Source: Caulobacteraceae bacterium (GTDB taxonomy: Bacteria > Pseudomonadota > Alphaproteobacteria > Caulobacterales > Caulobacteraceae). From it: a stretch of 39,666 nt of DNA. The stretch covers positions 34,477 through 74,142 of the forward strand of contig PLRV01000037.1 in assembly GCA_003164925.1 (NCBI GenBank). Reading direction: 5' to 3'. The notes below the pieces were generated by a model. The model was not told the origin of the DNA, searched no databases, and saw only the letters and a list, made by a program, of their open reading frames with translations. A program made the translations under genes and the position numbers. The first letter of the stretch is position 1, and each line of letters opens with the position of its first letter. This document shows positions 15,509-23,961 of this stretch, one piece after another.

Positions 15509-16039
15509 ATGCAAGGTCACTGGTATTGCGCATTGGCGGCGGCGGGTTTGCTATTAAATAGCCACGCATTCGCGGGAGAACGCGTCGTTGCAGCAACTGA
15601 CGTTGAAGCGCTGTTTCATAGCAACGATCCTAAATTGGATGCCAACAAGCAGATCGCCTATCACATACTCAAGTATATCCCCGAGGCCACCACTACAGAG
15701 CCCATGGATACATATCTCACTGAGCGCTACATTCAGCACAATCCGTTCATCCCTTCAGGCCGCGCTGGAATGAAGAAGATGTTTGCCATCATGAAGCCAA
15801 GGCCGGTCACGGAAAAATTGACCGACCCAGTGGTTTCGGTGGTGGCCGAAGGTGATTACGTCATCGTCAGTAGCGTGCAGGAAGAACCCGATCCGAAGAA
15901 TCCCGGCAAAACGACCTCCGAGACGCATTTCGATATGTGGCGCATGAAAGACGGCAAAGCCGACGAGCATTGGGACTCGCCCCCGCCCGCCGGTATGGGA
16001 CCGCCGCCGGGCATGGAGCCTCTGCCCCCCGCGCAATAA
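15509..16039 (+). CDS. Secreted SnoaL-like (NTF2-fold) protein
   Basis: 176 residues with a signal peptide (ALAAAGLLLNSHAFA, likely cut near residue 22), followed by a SnoaL-like polyketide-cyclase/NTF2 domain: YLTERYIQHNPFIPSGRAGM, VVAEGDYVIVSSV, FDMWRMKDGKADEHWDS. The C-terminus is rich in Pro and Gly (PPPAGMGPPPGMEPLPPAQ). Such proteins are often annotated as predicted ester cyclases, with few known functions. The first third and the 100 bases upstream are clearly richer in A+T, with codons such as TTA and ATA that neighbours avoid, suggesting recent acquisition. The ribosome site is AGGGAAG. It converges on the formaldehyde dehydrogenase gene. Confidence 0.75.
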   Translation: MQGHWYCALAAAGLLLNSHAFAGERVVAATDVEALFHSNDPKLDANKQIAYHILKYIPEATTTEPMDTYLTERYIQHNPFIPSGRAGMKKMFAIMKPRPVTEKLTDPVVSVVAEGDYVIVSSVQEEPDPKNPGKTTSETHFDMWRMKDGKADEHWDSPPPAGMGPPPGMEPLPPAQ

Positions 16040-16063
16040 ATAGCGGCCATTGGGCCGCCCATC

Positions 16064-17173
16064 CTAGTAAACGACCACCGAGCGGATGCTCTCGCCCGCA
16101 TGCATCAGGTCGAAGGCCTCGTTGATCCGCTCGAGCGGCAAGGTGTGGGTGATCATCGGGTCGATCTGAATCTTGCCTTCCATGTACCAGTCGACGATCT
16201 TGGGCGTGTCGGTGCGTCCGCGCGCGCCGCCGAAAGCCGAGCCGCGCCAGACGCGCCCGGTGACCAGCTGGAACGGCCGCGTGGTGATCTCCTTGCCCGC
16301 CTCAGCCACGCCGATGATGATGCTTTCGCCCCAGCCGCGGTGGCAGGCCTCGAGCGCCTGGCGCATGACCGTGGTGTTGCCGGTGCAGTCGAAGGTGTAG
16401 TCGGCCCCGCCCTCGGTCAGGGCGACAAGGTGGGCGACGATGTCGCCGTCAATCTTCTTCGGGTTGACGAAGTGGGTCATGCCGAACCTGCGGCCCCAGC
16501 TTTCCTTGCCGTCATTGATATCCACGCCGATGATCTTGTCGGCCCCGACCATCTTCAGGCCTTGGATCACGTTCAGGCCGATGCCGCCGAGACCGAACAC
16601 CACGCAGTTGGCGCCCGGTTCGACCTTGGCCGTGTTGACCACCGCGCCCACCCCCGTGGTCACGCCGCAACCGATGTAGCAGGCCTTGTCGAAGGGAGCG
16701 TCTGGGCGGATTTTCGCCAGGGCGATTTCCGGCAGGACCGTGTGGTTGGCGAAAGTCGAGCAGCCCATGTAGTGAAAGATCGGCTGGCCCCTGTAGGAGA
16801 AGCGGCTGGTGCCGTCCGGCATCAGGCCCTTGCCCTGGGTGGCGCGGATGGCCGTGCACAGGTTGGTCTTGCGCGACAGGCACGACTTACACTGACGGCA
16901 TTCGGGGGTGTAGAGCGGGATCACGTGGTCGCCGGGCTTCACCGAGGTGACGCCGGCGCCGACTTCCAGCACCACGCCCGCGCCTTCGTGACCCAGGATC
17001 GAGGGGAACAGGCCTTCGCTGTCCAGCCCGTCCAGGGTGTAGGCGTCGGTGTGGCAAATGCCGGTGGCCTTGATCTCGACGAGAACTTCGCCGGCCTTGG
17101 GACCGTCCAGGTCCAGCTCGACGATCTCAAGCGGTTTCTTCGCCTCGAAGGCGACGGCGGCGCGGGTCTTCAT
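16064..17173 (-). CDS. S-(hydroxymethyl)glutathione dehydrogenase (class III alcohol dehydrogenase)
   Basis: 369 residues, normal for the family, starting [20 protein letters not shown] at 17173. It oxidises S-hydroxymethylglutathione with NAD+ in formaldehyde detoxification and can also reduce S-nitrosoglutathione. Catalytic zinc ligands are in [11 protein letters not shown] and GHEGAGVV; structural zinc ligands are in [17 protein letters not shown]; the Rossmann motif is [15 protein letters not shown] longer frame from a TTG at 17233 shows no similarity. GGAGA lies about 11 bases upstream of the ATG. It is usually named adhC, frmA or flhA, so no symbol is assigned. Confidence 0.93.
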   Translation of the reverse strand: MKTRAAVAFEAKKPLEIVELDLDGPKAGEVLVEIKATGICHTDAYTLDGLDSEGLFPSILGHEGAGVVLEVGAGVTSVKPGDHVIPLYTPECRQCKSCLSRKTNLCTAIRATQGKGLMPDGTSRFSYRGQPIFHYMGCSTFANHTVLPEIALAKIRPDAPFDKACYIGCGVTTGVGAVVNTAKVEPGANCVVFGLGGIGLNVIQGLKMVGADKIIGVDINDGKESWGRRFGMTHFVNPKKIDGDIVAHLVALTEGGADYTFDCTGNTTVMRQALEACHRGWGESIIIGVAEAGKEITTRPFQLVTGRVWRGSAFGGARGRTDTPKIVDWYMEGKIQIDPMITHTLPLERINEAFDLMHAGESIRSVVVY

Positions 17174-17474
17174 GGACAAGGCGTCTCCTGGATAGCTCCG
17201 TTCGAGCGAGATTTGCGTTGGGCTTCGCCCCAACCGTATATCTGCGCCTCAATAACAAGCTGCGGCCATTTCGCTATTCCGATCCTCCGATCGGGCAGCT
17301 TCAATCAACCGCGCCCAACCCCGCGGGTTGGCGTTCTGCATAAGGCCGGCGCTGTTCAGCTAACAAATGTCGCGCCGCCCTCCACTCGTCGGCGAAGCGG
17401 CGTTTCCCGTTTCGCGCCAACCCTTCGCTTGCTGCGTATGCGCTACATTCTCTGCCGTTCAGTCGCCGGGGCGG
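17174..17474. other. Gene-free stretch before the tRNA
   Basis: About 300 bases with no credible ORF. It holds the upstream region of the formaldehyde dehydrogenase gene and a compact palindrome, CCAACCC (17315-17321) with GGGTTGG (17325-17331) around a CGC loop. No other structure is seen. Confidence 0.5.
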
Positions 17475-17503
17475 TTGACACCGACTGCCCAAGGCATTGT
17501 AAC
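17475..17503 (+). promoter_or_regulatory. Promoter of the tRNA-Gly gene
   Basis: TTGACA (17475-17480) and TGTAAC (17498-17503) are 17 bases apart; the tRNA begins 11 bases after the -10 hexamer. Confidence 0.65.
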
Positions 17504-17514
17504 CACATCGCTTC

Positions 17515-17589
17515 GCGGGCGTAGTTCAGAGGTAGAACGTCAGCTTCCCAAGCTGAATGTCGGGGGTTCGATTCCCCCCGCCCGCTCCA
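17515..17589 (+). tRNA. tRNA-Gly, anticodon CCC
   Basis: A full cloverleaf can be drawn. The acceptor stem pairs GCGGGCG (17515-17521) with CGCCCGC near the 3' end; the D arm is GTTC/GAAC; the anticodon stem TCAGC/GCTGA encloses the loop TTCCCAA, giving anticodon CCC for GGG codons; and the T arm is GGGGG-TTCGATT-CCCCC. The CCA end is encoded. It has its own promoter and stands alone. No duplicated 3' end or integrase gene is seen downstream, so it does not appear to be an occupied integration site. Confidence 0.95.
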
Positions 17590-17826
17590 AGCTCCCATGC
17601 CGCAAACGGCCATGAGCGTCTCGGCGTGGCGGGCGGCCCTTGAGCGGGCTTGGGCGGCCGTTTCCAACAATGGCTCCAACAGGGTGTGCGGGCTTAGAGC
17701 TTGGTGGCTTTTGAAGCCTGAATGACGCCACATATTTGAAGTTATCTTGCCGTAAATTTCACCTCGGCATTCGGAATAGTCCCTCCTCGGAACGTCTAAT
17801 CATCAGCAGCGACCGAGACAGACACC

Positions 17827-18789
17827 GTGACCGAAACCTTATTCAAGAGTGGTTCAGGCCCCAGACGGGCGATCGTGACGGGCGGCGACGCGGCCTACTA
17901 CCCCTTGATCTACGAGCTGTTGACCTCGATCCGCCGGTTCCGCGGGCGCGAGGCGCTGGACATCGTGGTGCTCGACTGCGGCCTTCAGCCCGATCAGATC
18001 GTCAGCCTGCGCAGGGCGTTCGCGGCCGAGGTCAGGACCGCCCAATGGCACTATGCGCTGCCGCCGGGGCGCACGCGCGGGCGCGATCACCTCAAGGCCC
18101 TGATTGCCCGGCCCTTCCTGCCCGACTATGCGCCCAGGGCCGACCTGATCGCCTGGGTCGACGCCGACGCGTGGGTGCAGGACTTCGCCGCCCTCGACAT
18201 GATGTTCGAAGCCGCCGGACGGGGCCATCTGGCCATAGTCTCACAGAACTCCCGTTACAGCGCCCGCACGATCAGCCTGCGCTGGTTGGGGTTCGGTCTC
18301 GCCGAGGTGCGCTCCATCCTCTATAAAAACGCCCGCAAGGCCGGAGTGCGCGAACGCGACGCTCGCATAATGGCCGACCGGGGGACCTTGAACTGCGGCG
18401 TGTTCGCCCTGGCGCGGACGGCGCCGCACTGGGAAGCCTGGCGCAAGCGGCAGGCCCAGGTCATCAAAAAGGCGCGCCTGTTCTCCTCGGACCAGTTCAC
18501 CCTGGGCATGACGATATACGTCGACGGCCTGCCGGTGACCCTCATGCCTGAGACCTGCAACTATACGCCGCCCTTATGGCGCTGCAGCGACGATGGCTGC
18601 GAGTTGGTCGAGTACTACCCGCCGTACAACCGGCTGGGCGTGGTGCATCTGGCGGGCCTGGAGGAGATGCGGCGCGACCTGAACGTGGTCACCGATATCG
18701 AGTGCGTTTCCGGCGGGACGATCCGCAAATCTCTGCGCCAGCCCGCCTGGCAAATCCCGGCAAAAAAATCGACGATCAGCTCGCGCTGA
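17827..18789 (+). CDS. Putative GT-A fold glycosyltransferase (GT8-like)
   Basis: 320 residues from a GTG start. The N-terminus (RAIVTGGDAAYYPLIYELLTSI) resembles the nucleotide-sugar binding start of GT8-like enzymes, and a DxD metal-binding motif is seen as DAD at 112-114 (AWVDADAWVQD). LNCGVFALART (about 196-206), SSDQFTLGM and LMPETCNY agree with the second half of such folds. The donor and acceptor are unknown. It is soluble, with no signal peptide or membrane helix. It converges with the TPR/ATP-grasp gene, their ends only 17 bases apart, and stands in a region of uncharacterised genes. Confidence 0.6.
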   Translation: MTETLFKSGSGPRRAIVTGGDAAYYPLIYELLTSIRRFRGREALDIVVLDCGLQPDQIVSLRRAFAAEVRTAQWHYALPPGRTRGRDHLKALIARPFLPDYAPRADLIAWVDADAWVQDFAALDMMFEAAGRGHLAIVSQNSRYSARTISLRWLGFGLAEVRSILYKNARKAGVRERDARIMADRGTLNCGVFALARTAPHWEAWRKRQAQVIKKARLFSSDQFTLGMTIYVDGLPVTLMPETCNYTPPLWRCSDDGCELVEYYPPYNRLGVVHLAGLEEMRRDLNVVTDIECVSGGTIRKSLRQPAWQIPAKKSTISSR

Positions 18790-18806
18790 TACCTTGCCGA
18801 GGGCGC

Positions 18807-20231
18807 TCACAGGTCGCCCAACCCCGCCCGATCCATCACCATAGCCTGAACCGCCTCGATCACCCGCGCGGCCGCCGCGCGACGATAGTTCCACATGGGT
18901 TCGGGACTTGGCGGGGCGACGACCATGGCGGCGTTAGCCTCGAACAACTGCAGCCGGCCGTCGGGCGCCACGGCGAAGTCGACCCCCGCGTAATCAAGGC
19001 CCAGCGCCGCGCCGATCCGCTCCAGGACGCTCACCGCGCGCTGGCCGACTGCAGCGCCCATGTCGGCCAGAAATGCGGCTTCCTCAGCACGATGGCCCGG
19101 GCTGTCAGCCATGGCGGCGCTGAAGTAGTGCACCTTCCAGTCCCGCGAGAGGGCCAAGTGCAGGGGATAAACCCGCCCGTCGACGATCATCGCCCTGTAT
19201 TTTCGGGCAAGGCCCTGACCGTCACGGGCGTCAAGATATTGGATCACCAAAAGCTCAGGCCCCGGCAGAGACGCCATAGCCGCCGGCAGGTCGCCCGGGC
19301 CATCCACTTTCACGAAATGCTGGCCGGTGTGGTAGCCGGGACTGCGCAGCAGGACTGGATAGCAGAGGATCTCCGCCGCGGCCGCAATATCGCCCCGCGG
19401 CCCAGCGACGATCTTGGGCGCGATCACGTCCGGCAGACGGCCCAGCCGCGCGGCATTGTTGGCCCGGCCAGTGGGGCGCACACGCTGAGGCGGGTTGACG
19501 ACCGGCGCGCGGGTGCGGGCCAGCACCCTCTCGGCCGCATCAAGGGCCGCCGCGCCCAGGTCGGCGTCGCCCACCGCGTTGAAAACCACGTGGTGGCCCG
19601 GCAGGACGGACTGGGCCGTGAAGGCCTCCACCGGCAGGACGAAGGTCTCGAACAGGCGCTCGTCCAGCAAGAAGCGGGTGGGCGTGTTGCCGCCGGCGGC
19701 GGACACCAACAGCAGCGCCCGGCAGGGCGCCCCGCTACCGCGATAAGGCAGATGGGTGATCGTTCTGCCGGCATAGCTGCGCAGACGGTGGACCTCGGCC
19801 GCCTGCCAATCTCCCTTTTGCTGCAACAGGTTGGCCATGCCCTGGTGGGCGTCCGGGTGATCCGGCGCCAGGGCCAGCGCCGTCTCGAACTGAGCCTGGG
19901 CCTCGGCGTCCTGGCCTTCCGCCAACAGGGCGTTGCCCAGGTTGATCCGGCCGACAGGGTTGTTCGGGTGATGCCTGACCGCCTCGGCGTAGGCCAGACG
20001 CGCGGCGCTGCGGAAGTCGGTCCGGTAAAGCAAGGTTCCCAGATCGTTCAGCGCTCCGAAGTGATCGGGCTTCAGGGCAATGGCCGTCAGATAGTCCGCC
20101 TTGGCCGCCTCTTCGCGTCCCAACCCGGCCAGCAGGTTGGCGCGGGCATAGCGCAGCTCGGCGTGACCCGGATCACGGGCGACGGCCTCGTCCAGCCGCG
20201 CCAGTTGTGCATCGGCTCCCTCATCGCTCAT
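18807..20231 (-). CDS. TPR-repeat protein with C-terminal ATP-grasp-like domain (paralog 1)
   Basis: 474 residues. The first 150 or so form about four tetratricopeptide repeats (AELRYARANLLAGLGR, GALNDLGTLLYRTDF, GRINLGNALLAEGQ, DAHQGMANLLQQKGD). The rest resembles an ATP-grasp ligase: ARKYRAMIVDGRVYPLHLA, GLDYAGVDFAVAPDG and a metal-ligand type LFEANAAM with Glu431 and Asn433. No signal peptide is visible, so it is probably cytosolic. It shares its architecture and many motifs with the gene at 22283-23809 (NAVGDAD, VDGR-YP-H, VHYFSA, DYAGVDF, FEAN). ATP-grasp enzymes usually join a carboxylate to an amine; the substrate here is unknown. Confidence 0.7.
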   Translation of the reverse strand: MSDEGADAQLARLDEAVARDPGHAELRYARANLLAGLGREEAAKADYLTAIALKPDHFGALNDLGTLLYRTDFRSAARLAYAEAVRHHPNNPVGRINLGNALLAEGQDAEAQAQFETALALAPDHPDAHQGMANLLQQKGDWQAAEVHRLRSYAGRTITHLPYRGSGAPCRALLLVSAAGGNTPTRFLLDERLFETFVLPVEAFTAQSVLPGHHVVFNAVGDADLGAAALDAAERVLARTRAPVVNPPQRVRPTGRANNAARLGRLPDVIAPKIVAGPRGDIAAAAEILCYPVLLRSPGYHTGQHFVKVDGPGDLPAAMASLPGPELLVIQYLDARDGQGLARKYRAMIVDGRVYPLHLALSRDWKVHYFSAAMADSPGHRAEEAAFLADMGAAVGQRAVSVLERIGAALGLDYAGVDFAVAPDGRLQLFEANAAMVVAPPSPEPMWNYRRAAAARVIEAVQAMVMDRAGLGDL

Positions 20232-20455
20232 GACCGACCCAACGGTTCAAAGCCCGCCCGCTGATGCACTGCAGCATTAATTCGTGCGGACTCCAGATGA
20301 TCGGCCTGCGAATAGGTAAAGGCCCCGCGTCGGAAGGGCGCAGAATACTTCCCAATAAACCATGATAAGAAGCCGGAGATTCACATGCCTTAACTATCTT
20401 AGCCAACGCGAAATTAAATGGCGGTGTGGCAAGAGTTCGGGGGAGGAGAACGCGC

Positions 20456-20746
20456 ATGGCCGCTCTGCAAGCTCGCAAGTCCTTGTCCGACCAAACGCTG
20501 ACGACAAAGCCGGCGCAGGAGGCCGCTTCGCCGTGGATCGCCGGGATTGGCGCGCACGCCGACGCCGGGGCGCGAAACCTGCAATCCCTACTCAAGGCCG
20601 ATCTGTACACCGGACGGCTGGAGCAGACCGACCGTCCTCCGCCCTATTCGCCCGCCAAGGGCGTCCTGGCCGCCTTGGTCCCCTCCCTGCTGATGTGGTG
20701 GGGCGTCGCCAGCGCCATCCACGCCCTGACCCATCACGGTCACTGA
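20456..20746 (+). CDS. Small hypothetical protein with C-terminal membrane helix (96 aa)
   Basis: Starts MAALQARKSLSDQ behind GGGGAGGAG, eight bases upstream, which favours this start over one ten codons earlier. A polar N-terminal two thirds is followed by one hydrophobic segment (about 73-91, VLAALVPSLLMWWGVASAI) and a His-rich end (HALTHHGH). No family is recognised. It lies in the region between the two TPR/ATP-grasp genes, on the opposite strand, and is followed after 75 bases by the DUF2188-like gene. Confidence 0.6.
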   Translation: MAALQARKSLSDQTLTTKPAQEAASPWIAGIGAHADAGARNLQSLLKADLYTGRLEQTDRPPPYSPAKGVLAALVPSLLMWWGVASAIHALTHHGH

Positions 20747-20821
20747 ACGAAAGCGCCGGGCTCTGGGCCGCTCGATGGTGTAGGCTGCACGCCGCACCAC
20801 CTTCGTCCGGGACGAGAAGCC

Positions 20822-21061
20822 ATGACCAAGATCACCTATGAGATCGTAGAGCACGACGGCGGTTGGGCCTACCGGTCGGACGGCGTCTATTCTGAGACCT
20901 TCGCCGCCCACGACAGGGCCCGCGCCGCCGCCGAACGAGCTGCGCGCGAACAGATAATTCCGGGCGAAACGACAGGCATCGTCTATGAAGACGCGGACGG
21001 CCGCTGGCACGCGGAAATCTCCGCGGGTGACGATCGCCCGCAGGCCGAGGTCAAGGACTAG
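20822..21061 (+). CDS. DUF2188-like small protein (79 aa)
   Basis: The 79-residue protein ([20 protein letters not shown]...) has the two-part pattern of DUF2188 domains: a strand-rich start with GGWAYR, a helix with AARDRA-type composition ([15 protein letters not shown]), then a second strand pair ([16 protein letters not shown]). The function of the domain is unknown. The ribosome site is weak (GAGAAG). folE follows after about 115 bases. Confidence 0.6.
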   Translation: MTKITYEIVEHDGGWAYRSDGVYSETFAAHDRARAAAERAAREQIIPGETTGIVYEDADGRWHAEISAGDDRPQAEVKD

Positions 21062-21176
21062 GCCCGCATCGAAGGCTCCCGCCGCCCCGCGCTTTACCGG
21101 ACGGGAAAGTCCCTGCTATCCCAAGCTGCGCGCCGAATGGGCGGGCGGCGCCCAGCAGCGCAACGGAGTGACGGGT

Positions 21177-21761
21177 ATGACCGACGAAGCTGCGCCGACC
21201 CAGGCCGAAGCCGAAGCGGCCGTGCGCACCCTGATCCGCTGGGCCGGCGACGATCCCGACCGCGAGGGCCTGGCGGATACGCCCGCCCGCGTGGTTCGTT
21301 CCTACCGCGAACTGTTCGCCGGCTATGGCGAGGACCCTCGCGCCTATCTGGAGCGGACCTTCGAGGAGGTCGGCGGCTATGACGAGCTGGTCGTGCTGAG
21401 CGACATCCGCGTGGTCAGCTTCTGCGAGCACCACATGCTGCCGGTCGTGGGGCGCGCCCATGTGGGCTATCTGCCGACCAACCGGGTCGTGGGCATCTCC
21501 AAGCTGGCGCGGGTGGTGCAGGGTTTCTCCCGCCGCCTGCAGATCCAGGAAAAGCTTACAGCCGAGATCGCCGAGGCCATCTCTCAAGTGCTGCAGCCCC
21601 AGGGCGTCGGCGTGGTGATCGAAGCTGAACATAGCTGCATGACCCTGCGGGGGGTCAGCACGCCCGGCGCCAACCTGACCACCAGCCGCATGATGGGCGT
21701 GCTGCGTGACGATTCGCGCACGCGCGAGGAGTTCCTGGCCCTGGTGCGCCAGCACAAGTAG
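21177..21761 (+). CDS. folE: GTP cyclohydrolase I
   Basis: 194 residues from the ATG at 21177. The enzyme opens GTP to dihydroneopterin triphosphate, the first step of folate synthesis. Zinc ligands are Cys83 and His86 ([18 protein letters not shown]) and Cys154 ([12 protein letters not shown]); [24 protein letters not shown] is typical. The longer frame from 20985 has no similarity upstream of the ATG. It is the only well-known enzyme among the unknown genes between the two TPR/ATP-grasp paralogs; nothing else in the cluster points to pterins. Confidence 0.96.
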   Translation: MTDEAAPTQAEAEAAVRTLIRWAGDDPDREGLADTPARVVRSYRELFAGYGEDPRAYLERTFEEVGGYDELVVLSDIRVVSFCEHHMLPVVGRAHVGYLPTNRVVGISKLARVVQGFSRRLQIQEKLTAEIAEAISQVLQPQGVGVVIEAEHSCMTLRGVSTPGANLTTSRMMGVLRDDSRTREEFLALVRQHK

Positions 21762-21798
21762 GCCTCGGCCAGGACCCGATGAAGTCCTGCCGAAGGCC
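21761..21798 (+). terminator. Imperfect hairpin after folE
   Basis: Starting at the folE stop, GGCCTCGGCCAGGAC can pair with GTCCTGCCGAAGGCC (21784-21798) with a few bulged bases. No T-run follows, so it is a possible but weak terminator. Confidence 0.35.
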
Positions 21799-21924
21799 GG
21801 TTGTCAGGCGCCGTTCATCAGACTGACCGTGTGCTGAACAGCGTGCGCCGACGCCGTTCAGGCGGGCGGGTTCATAACGTCTCCCAAGCCGATAGGGCTT
21901 GCATCTCTCAAGGGAGACCCGACC

Positions 21925-22260
21925 ATGATGACTTCCGCCAAGACTCTGCTTCTCGCTTTGGGCCTGGTGACGGCCCTGACCGCCGCCAGCGGCGCTTCGG
22001 CCGAAACCCGCTTCCAGGCAACCCACCCGGCCCGCGCCGAGGTGAACGGCCGCCTGGTCAGGCTGAACCACAAGATCGCTGTGGAACGCCGCGAAGGCCG
22101 CATGGGTCCGGCCAAGGCCCAATTGATGCGCGCGGAACTGCGTCATGTGCGCCGCGAGGAACGCGTCGACGCCCGCCGCATGGGAGGCCACCTGACCCGC
22201 GTCGAGCACCGCAGGCTGAACCGCGAGGAAAACATCGTGGCCAAGCAAGCCCGTCCGTAA
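21925..22260 (+). CDS. Secreted basic helical protein (111 aa)
   Basis: A signal peptide (MMTSAKTLLLALGLVTALTAASGASA, cut near residue 26) precedes a very basic, Arg/His/Glu-rich mature part of about 85 residues with regularly spaced charged residues (HPARAEVNGRLVRLNHKI, REERVDARRMGGHLTRVEH, RRLNREENIVAKQ). It is probably all-helical and periplasmic. It resembles a widespread uncharacterised proteobacterial family of small secreted proteins with HPRRAEVN-type starts. The ribosome site GGGAG lies nine bases upstream. A strong hairpin follows at 22270. Confidence 0.65.
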   Translation: MMTSAKTLLLALGLVTALTAASGASAETRFQATHPARAEVNGRLVRLNHKIAVERREGRMGPAKAQLMRAELRHVRREERVDARRMGGHLTRVEHRRLNREENIVAKQARP

Positions 22261-22269
22261 GCGAACAAC

Positions 22270-22298
22270 GGCCGCCGACGTCTCAGGCGTCGGCGGCC
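22270..22298. terminator. Strong bidirectional hairpin between convergent genes
   Basis: GGCCGCCGACG (22270-22280) pairs perfectly with CGTCGGCGGCC (22288-22298) around a 7-base loop. It ends the secreted-protein gene on the plus strand and overlaps the last codons and stop (22285-22283) of the TPR/ATP-grasp gene on the minus strand. T-runs are short, so efficiency is uncertain. Confidence 0.6.
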
Positions 22299-23809
22299 TT
22301 CGCCAGCAGGGCTTGGAACGCCTCGACGATCCTAGCCACCGCGGCGTTCTTGTAGGCCAGTTCCCCGTCGTCGGGCTCGGGATGCGCCAGCATGGTGGCG
22401 TTGGCTTCGAAAACCAGCAGCCGCCCGTCCGGCAGGACGCTGAAATCCAGCCCGGCATAGTCCAAATCCAGCCGCTCGCCGATCGCCGCCACGGCTCGCC
22501 ACGCCGCCTCGCCGATCACGGCCGCCGGATCACTCAGGAACAGCCGCTCTTCCAGCTGCCGCTCGTCGGCCCCCTCCATGCCAGCGGTTTCGTAGTGCAC
22601 CAGCCAGGATTCGGCCACGGCCCAGTGATAGGGGAAGGGGCGCCGGTCCACGAAAATCACCCGGCCCTTGCGATATCGTCCGTCATCGGACTGATAGGCG
22701 TGGAACTGGGTAAGATAGACGTCTTGGCCGGCGAAGGCGTCGCCCAGAGACCGCAGAGCGTCCAGGCCATCCACCCGCACCAGGCCAACGCCCCCGTGCG
22801 AGCCGGCCGGGCGCGCCAGGAGCGGCGGCGTGATCCCCGCCGCCAGAGCCGCCCGGACCAGGGCTTCACCGCTGACCTTGGCCACCCGCACGGCGCGCGG
22901 CGCAACCACGCCGTCCAGACCCTCAAGACGCTGGGGCAACCGGTCACGCCGCGTCAGGGCGACTCGGTCAGGCGCATTGAGCACGCGCCTGTTGGTCACA
23001 GCCAGGAATCGGTCGACCGCCTGCGCGCTCGGCTCGGCCAGATCGGCGTCGCCGATGGCGTTAAGCACCACGTCGTGGCTGGGCAGGGCGTCCTGCTGAT
23101 CGGTTCGGGCGTGCTCCATGTACCAGACCAGACGGCTGTACTGCCGCGGGGGCATGAGGAATCGATAGGGAATGTTACCGCTGGAGCGGGTGGCCAGGAC
23201 CAACACCGTCATGCGCGCGCCCTGGGCCGGTTCGAGGAACAGGCTTTGGCGGTCATAGGCTCTGTCCAACAGAGCCTCGGCCTCCGCGTGGTCTCCGCGG
23301 CCCTCAAGGATCGTCGCCAGGGTCTGACTGGCGACGGCATGACCGGGATGGGCCGTCAGGGCCGCGCGACTGTGGTGTTCGGCGGCATCCTCCATATCCA
23401 CCGATAGATACAGCGCGCCGAGGCCCGCATGGGCCTGGGCGTTGCCCGGCTGGGCGGCCAGGGCCTGCTTGAATGCCCGTTCAGCGCCCTGGGGCCGCCC
23501 CAGTTCGGCGTAGCTATGGCCAAGCTCCAAAGCTGGAGCGGGGTCGTTCGGCCGTAGCACCAGGGCCAATTCCAGGACCGCCAAGGCCGGGTCCATGGCC
23601 TGCAAGATCGACGTCGCCTCGGCCTGCACGGCGCGCGCCTCGGCGTCTTGGGGATCGAGCGCCAGCGCCATTTCGGCCGCCTGCAGCGCCTCCGCGGACC
23701 GCCCCGCCTCCAGCAGCATGCGAGCCAGCGTAGCCCGCGGGCGCACGGCCTCCGGCGCAAGCCGGCACAGGCCCGCCTGGGCCACCAGTTCCTGATCGGA
23801 AACCGTCAT
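22283..23809 (-). CDS. TPR-repeat protein with C-terminal ATP-grasp-like domain (paralog 2)
   Basis: 508 residues from the ATG at 23809, which has AAAGGA six bases upstream. The N-terminal 200 or so residues hold about five TPR-like repeats (LARMLLEAGRSAEALQAAE, ALELGHSYAELGRPQGAE, AHAGLGALYLSVDMEDAAE, ASQTLATILEGRGDHAEAE). The C-terminal part resembles an ATP-grasp ligase: PLLARPAGSHGGVGLVRVDG (glycine-rich loop region), YRKGRVIFVDRRPFPYHWA, DLDYAGLDFSVLPDGRL and VFEANATM with Glu468 and Asn470. It is a diverged paralog of the gene at 18807-20231, with the same domain order. Reaction and partner are unknown. Confidence 0.7.
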   Translation of the reverse strand: MTVSDQELVAQAGLCRLAPEAVRPRATLARMLLEAGRSAEALQAAEMALALDPQDAEARAVQAEATSILQAMDPALAVLELALVLRPNDPAPALELGHSYAELGRPQGAERAFKQALAAQPGNAQAHAGLGALYLSVDMEDAAEHHSRAALTAHPGHAVASQTLATILEGRGDHAEAEALLDRAYDRQSLFLEPAQGARMTVLVLATRSSGNIPYRFLMPPRQYSRLVWYMEHARTDQQDALPSHDVVLNAIGDADLAEPSAQAVDRFLAVTNRRVLNAPDRVALTRRDRLPQRLEGLDGVVAPRAVRVAKVSGEALVRAALAAGITPPLLARPAGSHGGVGLVRVDGLDALRSLGDAFAGQDVYLTQFHAYQSDDGRYRKGRVIFVDRRPFPYHWAVAESWLVHYETAGMEGADERQLEERLFLSDPAAVIGEAAWRAVAAIGERLDLDYAGLDFSVLPDGRLLVFEANATMLAHPEPDDGELAYKNAAVARIVEAFQALLAKAADA

Positions 23810-23961
23810 GCCGAATCCTTTGGAAATCAGCCTGCCATTATATCGGGGCTGGCCGCCGGCCACACTGGGCAATTGCGACCGCGCTCGACGTGCGGGGTCT
23901 GGTCATTGGCGGCGCTCTGTGCTTTTAGGCAGCGCTCACAGACAGCGAGCCTTCAGCTCCC

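Noticed and set aside
16100-17524. 474-codon plus-strand ORF over the formaldehyde dehydrogenase
   Set aside because: Antisense shadow; all zinc and NAD motifs are on the minus strand.
17443-17733. Minus-strand 96-codon ORF with a GRGESNPRHSAWEADVLPLNYAR segment
   Set aside because: This is the well-known false translation of the antisense of a tRNA gene; it covers tRNA-Gly at 17515-17589.
17590-17826. Integrated element after tRNA-Gly
   Set aside because: No integrase gene, no repeated tRNA 3' end and no cargo genes typical of islands were seen within the window.
18576-20264. 562-codon plus-strand ORF over the TPR/ATP-grasp gene
   Set aside because: Antisense shadow without recognisable domains; the minus strand has clear TPR and ATP-grasp motifs.
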